From Prevotellaceae bacterium (GTDB lineage Bacteria; Bacteroidota; Bacteroidia; Bacteroidales; UBA932): DNA of 11,628 bases. Each line of letters starts with the position of its first letter. Positions within the stretch are counted from its first letter, which is position 1. Positions 7,117-11,628 of the stretch are shown in pieces. A model generated the notes under the pieces. That model saw only the letters and a program-made list of their open reading frames with translations, was not told the origin of the DNA and made no database searches. The position numbers were made by a program, and so were the translations under genes. The stretch is taken from contig JAIRZR010000204.1 of NCBI GenBank assembly GCA_031267155.1, positions 1 through 11,628 of the forward strand, in the 5' to 3' direction.

Positions 7117-9117
7117 ATGAGACATACGAATAACACACAAAAACGGCAGGCGTCTGCCGTTTTTCCGTACAGGAAGTTATGGGTACTGCTGATTTCCTGC
7201 ATCATCGCATGCAATCTCCATGCTCAGAAAGAGAAACTGCCGGACAGCAGATATTCCGCAGATGAAATAAACACGCTGCTATCGCGCTTGAATACGGACT
7301 TTCCCGGTATGGAAAAAGTAAAGGCCGCCGCCGACCGGCCGGAAGAAGCGATAAAGGAACTGCTGACGTTCTACAGGAACGGAGGAGCGGGAAAACATCC
7401 CCTTGATAAAAACGACAGAAGCAAGTCCCGGGGCAGCTACGCCACGGAAAAGGAGATCGAATCAGCCGATAATGCCCTGAAACACATTCTCACAGGCCAG
7501 GGAGCCTATCCTCCCTTTTACCGCGGCGAAGACATTGACTGGCTCACTAATCCGGTTCCCGACAATGAATGGATATGGCAGTTGAACAGGATGGGATTCT
7601 GGATTGACATGGGAAAGACCTACTGGCATACGGGAGATGAAAAGTATGCCGGAGAGTGGGTTGCACAGCTGCTTCACTGGACGCGCAAGAACCCGAACGA
7701 CAAGGCTCATGCGGTTGCATGGCGCTCTATCGAGGCAGGCATTCGCGGGAACTTCTGGACGACGCTGTTTCAATATTTTATCGATTCCCCCGCATTTACG
7801 GAGGAAGCGCTGACCGCATTCCTGAACAGCTGTTACGATCATGCCTCATATTTGATGGGCAAATACACTGTCCGCAGCAACTGGGCTTTGATCGAAGCTG
7901 CGGGAATGGCATATATCGCCATCACGTTTCCCCAGTTCAAAGATGCGGAAAAATGGCGGACGGAAGCGTTCCGGCGATTTAACGAAGAAATCAGTCTGCA
8001 GGTCTATCCCGACGGTTTTCAGCACGAACTGTCAATGGGATACCATACGGGCTGCATTTCCCTGTTTATGGTCGCATACGATCTGGCAAAACTGAACGGT
8101 ATTGAAGGCGTTCTCCCGGAAAACTATCTCCGTATCATAGAAAAAATGTGTGAAGTACCGATGAAAATATGTCTGCCCGACGGTACCAGTACCGGCTTCG
8201 GCGACGACTGGCGCGGGAGACCGGGACAGTATAAAAACCGGTTCCTTCATTGGGCGAAGCTGTTCGACCGCAGGGATTTTCTTTTTCTCGGCACAGACGG
8301 AAACGAAGGCGAAGCTCCTGCCCAGACAGCCTTTGCACTTCCGCAAAGCGGCATGTATTCCATGAGGAGCGGATGGGACACGGGCGCCGTTTTCCTGGCC
8401 TTGAAATGCGGTCCCGACGGCGGATGGCACTGTCAGCCCGACAACGGCACTTTCGTTCTTTATGCCGGAGGCAGAAACCTGATGCCCGATGCGGGATGTT
8501 ATGTTTACAGCGGCGATCCGGAAGGACGCGAGTGGTTCAGGCAGACGAAAGTCCACAAGACGCTTACGCTTGACAATAAAAACTCGCGCTACAGGCCGAA
8601 ACAGCTTTACTGGTCGCCCGGCGACGGCCTGGATATTCTTGTCGTGGAAAACGGCAGCTACGAAAATCTGAGGCACCGGCGATCCGTATTTTTTGTTGAT
8701 AAGACGTATTTTGTCTTTGTCGATGAGGCTATCGGCTCTGCCACAGGACAGCTCGATCTGCATTTCCAGTTCGCGCCGGGAGACGCCGTGTTCGATGAAA
8801 ACCGCTATGTCGTCCGTTCCGCCTTCGACGAAGGATGGAATGTGTCGGTAAAAGCCAATCCGCTGAAAGGCATGAAACTGATCAGGGAAGAAGGACAGTC
8901 GGCTCCCGCATACCAGATGAAGGAAGCCTGTCCCGCATTTGCGTACCGGATAGACAAGAAAACTCCGGAAAGCGTCCGTTTCATTACCGTGGTGATGCCG
9001 TACAGCGGAACGAAAGCGCCCGATGTGAGCGTGAAATTGCTCGAAAATACGGAATCGTCCATGTCGCTGAAAGTAAAGGCGGGAAACAGGACGCGGAAAA
9101 TCGGGTATTCATTTTAA
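7117..9117 (+). CDS. PL12-like heparinase II/III family lyase (heparan-sulfate lyase-like)
   Basis: A 666-residue secreted lyase. A long 20-residue basic n-region precedes the hydrophobic LWVLLISCIIACNLHA, with cleavage likely before QKEK. Residues about 45-400 form the N-terminal toroid, with NRMGFWIDMGKTYWHTGDEK, AWRSIEAGIR, RSNWALIEAAG (N255) and YPDGFQHELSMGYH (Y309, H310). The C-terminal beta domain has GGWHCQPDNGTFVLYAGGRN (H438), MPDAGCYVYSGDPEGREWFR and KTLTLDN. These match the PL12 pattern as I recall it from heparin-sulfate lyase of Bacteroides, and length is normal. N255, Y309 and H438 are the likely catalytic residues. It follows the first lyase by 16 bases without a clear Shine-Dalgarno. 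No better start exists downstream in frame. Other uronic-acid glycans remain possible substrates. Confidence 0.87.
   Translation: MRHTNNTQKRQASAVFPYRKLWVLLISCIIACNLHAQKEKLPDSRYSADEINTLLSRLNTDFPGMEKVKAAADRPEEAIKELLTFYRNGGAGKHPLDKNDRSKSRGSYATEKEIESADNALKHILTGQGAYPPFYRGEDIDWLTNPVPDNEWIWQLNRMGFWIDMGKTYWHTGDEKYAGEWVAQLLHWTRKNPNDKAHAVAWRSIEAGIRGNFWTTLFQYFIDSPAFTEEALTAFLNSCYDHASYLMGKYTVRSNWALIEAAGMAYIAITFPQFKDAEKWRTEAFRRFNEEISLQVYPDGFQHELSMGYHTGCISLFMVAYDLAKLNGIEGVLPENYLRIIEKMCEVPMKICLPDGTSTGFGDDWRGRPGQYKNRFLHWAKLFDRRDFLFLGTDGNEGEAPAQTAFALPQSGMYSMRSGWDTGAVFLALKCGPDGGWHCQPDNGTFVLYAGGRNLMPDAGCYVYSGDPEGREWFRQTKVHKTLTLDNKNSRYRPKQLYWSPGDGLDILVVENGSYENLRHRRSVFFVDKTYFVFVDEAIGSATGQLDLHFQFAPGDAVFDENRYVVRSAFDEGWNVSVKANPLKGMKLIREEGQSAPAYQMKEACPAFAYRIDKKTPESVRFITVVMPYSGTKAPDVSVKLLENTESSMSLKVKAGNRTRKIGYSF
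7139..7164 (+). terminator. Terminator-like hairpin inside the 5' end of the second lyase gene
   Basis: AAAAACGGCAG-GCGT-CTGCCGTTTTT is a perfect 11-bp inverted repeat with a 4-base loop, a GC-rich core and a terminal run of five T residues. This is the shape of a strong intrinsic terminator or attenuator. It starts 22 bases after the start codon and lies in the unusually long n-region of the signal peptide, so the coding sequence seems built over it. It could lower expression of the second lyase relative to the upstream genes. Confidence 0.5.
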
Positions 9118-9132
9118 GGGGTTTTACCCTTA
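9115..9132 (+). terminator. Weak hairpin between the second lyase and rdgB
   Basis: TAAGGG-GTTTTA-CCCTTA forms a 6-bp stem that begins at the lyase stop codon. No proper T-run follows, so termination may be partial and read-through into rdgB is possible. Confidence 0.3.
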
Positions 9133-9167
9133 TTTAAGGAGTTAGTAAGATTTATATAAATGATAAG

Positions 9168-9764
9168 ATGGATATTGTATTTGCAACGAAAAATGCGCAT
9201 AAAATAAGCGAGGTTCAGTCCATTCTGGCTAAGGGATATACGGTTGTCTGTCCCGAACAGCTCGGTTTCAATGGCGAAATTCCCGAAGAAGAAGTTACTC
9301 TTGAAGGAAATGCTCTTCAAAAAGCACGCTTTATATACAAAATGTTTAATCTTCCGTGTTTTTCGGATGATACGGGACTGGAAGTCGAATCTCTAAACGG
9401 CGCTCCCGGAGTATATTCCGCAAGATATGCGGGAGAAGGTAAAAGCTCGGAAGACAATATAGTTAAACTGCTCAGAGAGATGTCGGATAAGGGAAACCGT
9501 AACGCCCGCTTCAGATGTGTCATAGCTTATATCGATTCTTCGGGAGCGGAACATTTGTTCGAGGGTATTGTAAATGGCAGAATATTATTCGAAAAACAGG
9601 GAGACGAAGGTTTTGGCTACGATCCTGTTTTTTCTCCCGAAGGATTTAACATATCATTTGCACAAATGAGTCCAATCGAAAAAAACCTGATAAGTCACAG
9701 AGGAAGAGCCGTGAATAAATTTGCAGATTATCTGACTGAGGTAATTAAGGGACGGGGTATATGA
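9168..9764 (+). CDS. rdgB: XTP/dITP diphosphatase (RdgB/HAM1 family)
   Basis: A cytosolic house-cleaning enzyme that hydrolyses dITP, XTP and dXTP to monophosphates and pyrophosphate, keeping deaminated purines out of DNA and RNA. The 198-residue length is standard. Recognisable signatures are FATKNAHKISEVQ (phosphate binding, residues 5-17), FSDDTGLEVESLNGAPGVYS with catalytic D68, EGFGYDPVF (148-155) and SHRGRA (176-181). ATG 9168 directly opens the canonical MDIVFATKN start; AAGGAG lies about 24 bases upstream, too far to be decisive. It follows the lyase operon by 50 bases on the same strand but has no functional link with glycan breakdown. Its stop codon lies inside the first unit of an 88-base tandem repeat, so the last five residues are repeat-encoded. 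Confidence 0.95.
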   Translation: MDIVFATKNAHKISEVQSILAKGYTVVCPEQLGFNGEIPEEEVTLEGNALQKARFIYKMFNLPCFSDDTGLEVESLNGAPGVYSARYAGEGKSSEDNIVKLLREMSDKGNRNARFRCVIAYIDSSGAEHLFEGIVNGRILFEKQGDEGFGYDPVFSPEGFNISFAQMSPIEKNLISHRGRAVNKFADYLTEVIKGRGI

Positions 9765-9924
9765 TTGATACTCCGGTGCTTTACTCCTTTCCGTAAGCTG
9801 AAGCATACGGTTAATAAAGTGTCGTCCCTGCAGGACTTGGCAGGGTATGTGATTGATACTCCGGTGCTCTACTCCTCTCCGTAAGCTGAAGCATACGGTT
9901 AATAAAATGTCGTCCCTGTAGGGA
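9755..9924 (+). repeat. Tandem direct repeat, 88-base period, two copies
   Basis: Copy one (9755-9842) and copy two (9843-9924) share GATTGATACTCCGGTGCT, CCGTAAGCTGAAGCATACGG and a final CGTCCCTG, with about five differences over some 80 aligned bases. Each holds an imperfect stem-loop (CCGTA-A-GCT / AGC-A-TACGG). Copy two ends with TCCCTGTAGGGA and runs on into TGAAATAT, linking it to the palindrome family at 11.1-11.5 kb. Copy one starts within the rdgB 3' end. Confidence 0.85.
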
Positions 9925-9950
9925 TGAAATATACCACTTGCTATCGTGTG

Positions 9951-9968
9951 CAAGCCTTAAAAGGCTTG
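9951..9968. repeat. 8-bp perfect hairpin
   Basis: CAAGCCTT-AA-AAGGCTTG is a perfect palindrome with an AT-rich centre, about 190 bases after the rdgB stop. It lacks a T-run and may be a repeat-derived stem rather than a terminator. Confidence 0.5.
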
Positions 9969-10172
9969 TGACGGGAGAAAACGGTTTTCTATTGATATTG
10001 ATGTCCTACGGACAATTAATTAACGCTATTCAATTTTTAGTTCTTAACTTTTTATCCAGCACCTGTTTTGTTGCAGTAATTTTTCCCAAAGCTTCGCTAC
10101 ATGATTATTCGTCACTGTTTTTATAATTCGCTCAAATCCCGTCGCTTAAACAGCTAACGGAGGTATGGGCTT

Positions 10173-10295
10173 CTATTTTTTGCTTCCGGCGTTCCTGCCC
10201 GTCCGGATTAGGGCGACCGCAAGACTTGCCCCTATATTATTGCGTTTGCCAATAACGCCGACACTTTTATCTCCTATTACTTTTTCTTCATTCAT
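10173..10295 (-). CDS. Possible 40-residue small protein
   Basis: On the minus strand, ATG 10295 to TAG 10173 encodes a peptide starting MNEEKVIGDKSVGVIGKRNN and ending LAVALIRTGRNAGSKK. The composition is protein-like: a charged start, an IGKRNNIGASLAVALI stretch that could form a loop and helix, and a basic end. No ribosome binding site or promoter is evident, although TATATAA precedes the start. I recognise no family. It may be a real small gene, a fragment of a decayed gene, or chance. Confidence 0.25.
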   Translation of the reverse strand: MNEEKVIGDKSVGVIGKRNNIGASLAVALIRTGRNAGSKK

Positions 10296-10394
10296 TGTTA
10301 TATAATATCGCCGACAGTTTGAAATTCCAAGTCGCGAAGATAATCATTTTTCTTTAGTTAACTCACTAAATTCACACAAGCGCATTTCACCCAA

Positions 10395-10482
10395 ATTTTC
10401 ATACGTGAGAAAATAAATTTTCATACGTGAGAAAATAAATTTATATACGTAAGAAAATAAATTTATATACGTGAGAAAATAA
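10395..10482 (+). repeat. Four tandem 22-bp iteron-like repeats
   Basis: Units start at 10395, 10417, 10439 and 10461, each exactly 22 bases. The consensus is ATTT(T/A)(C/T)ATACGTGAGAAAA plus TAA. Units one and two are identical; units three and four differ at two or three positions. A TACGTRAG core and an A4 tract recur every two helical turns, a geometry seen in protein-binding arrays and bent DNA. The array leads directly into the hairpin at 10483-10524. Confidence 0.9.
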
Positions 10483-10524
10483 AATTACACACGTATGCAA
10501 TTTTCACTGCATACGCATGTAATT
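10483..10524. repeat. 17-bp-arm hairpin closing the 22-bp array
   Basis: Arms 10483-10499 (AATTACACACGTATGCA) and 10508-10524 (TGCATACGCATGTAATT) pair with two mismatches around an 8-base loop. The left arm keeps the ACGTA core of the repeat units. AAATAAA-type sequence rather than a T-run follows, so it is not an obvious terminator. Confidence 0.8.
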
Positions 10525-10554
10525 TAATAAAGGGCTTTAAGCGTGGCATCAACA

Positions 10555-10589
10555 TTAACTCTTAACTCTTAGTTCTTAACTCTTAACTT
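10555..10589 (+). repeat. Five tandem heptamers, TTAACTC type
   Basis: TTAACTC, TTAACTC, TTAGTTC, TTAACTC and TTAACTT run head to tail with an exact 7-base period. The last unit overlaps the stop codon of the HU-like gene (10588-10590). Simple repeats of this kind can change copy number by slippage. Confidence 0.75.
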
Positions 10590-10972
10590 AACTGTTGGTT
10601 GCTGCCTTTTCGAAATGAATATTTTCGAGCTTCCTTTTCAGTTCCATGCTTGGCGTGAACACAACGTGAACGCCTGAGATTTTACTGACATTGAAATCCG
10701 CCGGGTCTTCCACGCCCTCGCTTGAGAATGAAACGCGGAAAGTGCCCAGTTCGCCAAGATTGACGCTTTTGCCCATAATCAGATACTTGGGAACAGTCGA
10801 TCAGGCTGTTGATTGCGTTTCCCACGTCGCCGCGTGCAAGCGATGACATGTTAACGATATCGGCAGCTATTTCCTGCTGTCCCACTTTGCCGTCATTTAC
10901 CGGCGTGGCATACCATTTCTCCGGCGCCTGCCGGTTTTGCGGATTTTGCCGCTTCATCATTCTGTACTTCAT
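10588..10972 (-). pseudogene. HU-like DNA-binding protein gene, broken by a frameshift
   Basis: From ATG 10972 the protein reads MKYRMMKRQNPQNRQAPEKW, YATPVNDGKV and SLARGDVGNAINSLID, then leaves the family pattern. One frame over, from about 10791, it continues PKYLIMGKSVNLGELGTFRV, SFSSEGVEDPADFNVSK and VHVVFTPSMELKRKL to the stop at 10588. Joined, the two parts give about 127 residues, the normal layout of the Bacteroidetes HU-like (HU-HIG/DNA-binding) family: a nucleoid-associated beta-arm dimer. The shift falls near 10790-10798 (CTTGGGAACAGTC), equal to one extra or two missing bases. No long homopolymer is present, so simple slippage is not obvious. It is either a true mutation, a sequencing error or, less likely, programmed recoding. 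Without correction the product would end in 30 unrelated residues. Confidence 0.85.
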
Positions 10973-10994
10973 AAGTACCTGTACTTACCTCCTT
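10973..10994 (-). promoter_or_regulatory. Ribosome binding site and intervening inverted repeat before the HU-like gene
   Basis: On the minus strand AAGGAGGT (10994-10987), a full Shine-Dalgarno, lies 14 bases before ATG 10972. Those 14 bases are exactly AAGTACAGGTACTT, an inverted repeat. Folding it would bring the two signals closer; bound by protein it could block translation or transcription. AAGTACAG recurs just inside the gene. Confidence 0.5.
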
Positions 10995-10999
10995 TTTTA

Positions 11000-11018
11000 A
11001 TTAAATTAATAATTTAAT
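11000..11018. promoter_or_regulatory. 19-bp perfect AT palindrome upstream of the HU-like gene
   Basis: ATTAAATTAATAATTTAAT is perfectly symmetric around position 11009. On the minus strand its TAATTTAA is a partial match to the -7 element, with TTTG 22 bases upstream (11034-11031), so it may overlap the promoter and serve as an operator. AT-only palindromes arise easily by chance, hence the low confidence. Confidence 0.35.
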
Positions 11019-11080
11019 GTATAACAGAATCAAACGGTTGGAACAGGCAAAAAATCTTCCGTCATATTTTTTGTCTGAAG

Positions 11081-11113
11081 CAGGATTCTCAGGATTTTTG
11101 GATTACCAGGATT
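11081..11113 (+). repeat. CAGGATT-type short tandem repeats
   Basis: CAGGATT at 11081, 11090 and 11107, plus TTGGATT near 11098, recur every 8-9 bases. Similar GGATT strings are, from memory, common in Bacteroidetes spacers. Confidence 0.55.
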
Positions 11114-11213
11114 GCTGACGCCGGATGTGGCGCTGTTCGTGGATAAACTTGCTGGAACCAAAAATCCCGCCAGGGATGAAATATTGGTAGCAGCAATCAT
11201 AGTAGCGGTAGAA

Positions 11214-11273
11214 AGTCCCGTTAGGGATGGCATGTAAAAATAGAAGATATTACATGTCATCCCTAACGGGATT
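11214..11273. repeat. 24-bp-arm inverted repeat built from two GGGAT palindromes
   Basis: Arms 11214-11237 and 11250-11273 pair with only two mismatches around a 12-base loop. Each arm itself contains a small palindrome (TCCCGTTAGGGA, ATCCCTAACGGGAT) and the motif CATGTAA. This makes a long hairpin or cruciform of REP/BIME-like type. Confidence 0.8.
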
Positions 11274-11287
11274 CCTGCTGATTTCCA

Positions 11288-11482
11288 ACTGTTTTCTACC
11301 GACATTTCATCCCTGACGGGATTTTTTATATTGTCACCCTTCTGTAAAATCTGTGTAAATCTGTGAAATCTGTGGACACATGTCATCCCTTTCATATAAC
11401 AACATCTCAAACGGCTAATATGAAGCAGATTATGGATGCAATAAAAAATCCCGTCAGGGATGAAATATCGGTAGAAAACAGT
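11288..11482. repeat. 42-base inverted repeat pair (11288-11329 and 11441-11482)
   Basis: The reverse complement of 11288-11329 matches 11441-11482 with one difference. Each unit holds ATCCCGTCAGGGATGAAAT, then TCGGTAGAAAACAG. A partial third unit (GGGATGAAATATTGGTAG) lies at 11164-11190. This appears to be the full repeat unit of the local palindrome family. Confidence 0.85.
11341..11374 (+). repeat. TCTGTG-type short tandem repeats
   Basis: TCTG starts at 11341, 11350, 11360 and 11369, separated by AAA-rich linkers with a 9-10-base period. Confidence 0.6.
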
Positions 11483-11624
11483 CGAAAACCGGTAAGAATC
11501 CCGTCAGTCCCCCATTAAGCATGCTAAATGCAAAAAGCATATAACTTTCATGAAAATTTAAGCACTGTGCAATAGGCTTAATTTTAACTAATTACATATG
11601 AGTTATATGAAAGGGATGACATGT
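11378..11624. repeat. Perfect 23-bp inverted repeat pair (11378-11400 and 11602-11624)
   Basis: ACATGTCATCCCTTTCATAT followed by AAC at 11378-11400 is the exact reverse complement of 11602-11624. The two copies enclose about 200 bases that include one copy of the 42-base unit. The spacing and perfect ends are compatible with a small non-coding mobile unit (MITE-like) of about 247 bases. Confidence 0.8.
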
Positions 11625-11628
11625 AAAA

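Larger units (their letters stand above)
9925..10394. other. Non-coding spacer with small hairpins and one possible mini-ORF
   Basis: It holds the hairpin at 9951-9968, the palindrome TGTCC-TAC-GGACA (10002-10014) and a possible 40-codon minus-strand ORF (10173-10295). The rest has no sustained coding signal on either strand. A plus-strand frame at 9938-10126 gives a hydrophobic, low-complexity peptide without family features and is not called. Confidence 0.5.
11019..11628. other. Repeat-rich non-coding region
   Basis: No real gene is seen. An open minus-strand frame at 11030-11410 is made of repeat sequence and lacks family features. Contents: CAGGATT-type repeats (11081-11113), ATCCC-n4-GGGAT palindromes (11164, 11216, 11259, 11309, 11448 and a degenerate one at 11498), TCTGTG-type repeats (11341-11374), and three sets of longer inverted repeats listed separately. 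Confidence 0.65.

Noticed and set aside
8032..8763. 243-codon open frame on the minus strand
   Set aside because: It is antisense to the conserved catalytic part of the second lyase and has no family features.
9938..10126. 62-codon plus-strand frame after rdgB
   Set aside because: It starts at TTG within a repeat-derived hairpin region, has no ribosome binding site and shows no conserved motif.
10395..10482. Possible CRISPR array from the 22-bp repeats
   Set aside because: The units abut directly with no spacers.
11030..11410. 126-codon open frame on the minus strand
   Set aside because: It is translated from the palindrome and short-repeat cluster; the sequence is low-complexity and would vary with repeat number.
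11164..11482. Possible CRISPR array
   Set aside because: Repeats are in both orientations, with irregular spacing and length, and no cas gene is present.

Overview
The window looks like a chromosomal piece from a member of the Bacteroidetes, probably Bacteroidales. The reasons are a TTTG/TAnnTTTG-type promoter rather than a sigma70 one, mostly weak Shine-Dalgarno sequences, a HU-like protein of the kind common in that phylum, a glycan-degradation cassette with a lipoprotein glycosidase, and AT-rich spacers full of short palindromes. No species can be named from the sequence alone.

Layout. Positions 1-134 hold a truncated, diverged remnant of an IS3-type transposase. It abuts a complete IS3-family element (135-1767, minus strand) with orfA, orfB, a -1 frameshift heptamer and recognisable terminal inverted repeats. 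A roughly 800-base AT-rich spacer with hairpins and one good promoter candidate follows. Next comes a plus-strand cassette with 16-base gaps: a GH3 beta-xylosidase/beta-glucosidase-type lipoprotein with a PA14 insertion (2564-5146), a heparinase II/III-type lyase (5163-7100), and a second lyase that resembles PL12 heparan-sulfate lyases (7117-9117). Fifty bases later is rdgB/HAM1, the XTP/dITP house-cleaning pyrophosphatase (9168-9764). The last 1.9 kb is repeat-rich: an 88-base tandem duplication overlapping the rdgB stop, a possible 40-residue mini-ORF, a 22-base iteron-like array ending in a large hairpin, heptamer repeats, a HU-like gene broken by a frameshift (minus strand), and a dense cluster of GGGAT-type palindromes and long inverted repeats.

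How the genes fit together (inference). The two lyases would cleave a uronic-acid-containing polysaccharide by beta-elimination in the periplasm, and the outer-membrane-linked GH3 enzyme would remove terminal beta-linked sugars. This resembles part of a polysaccharide utilization locus, but no SusC/SusD pair, sulfatase, GH88 or regulator lies within the window, so the substrate is open. rdgB is an unrelated housekeeping gene that may or may not be co-transcribed. I see no clearly new defence or mobile system. The least explained parts are the iteron-like array beside the broken HU-like gene and the near-identical secretion leaders of the two otherwise divergent lyases.
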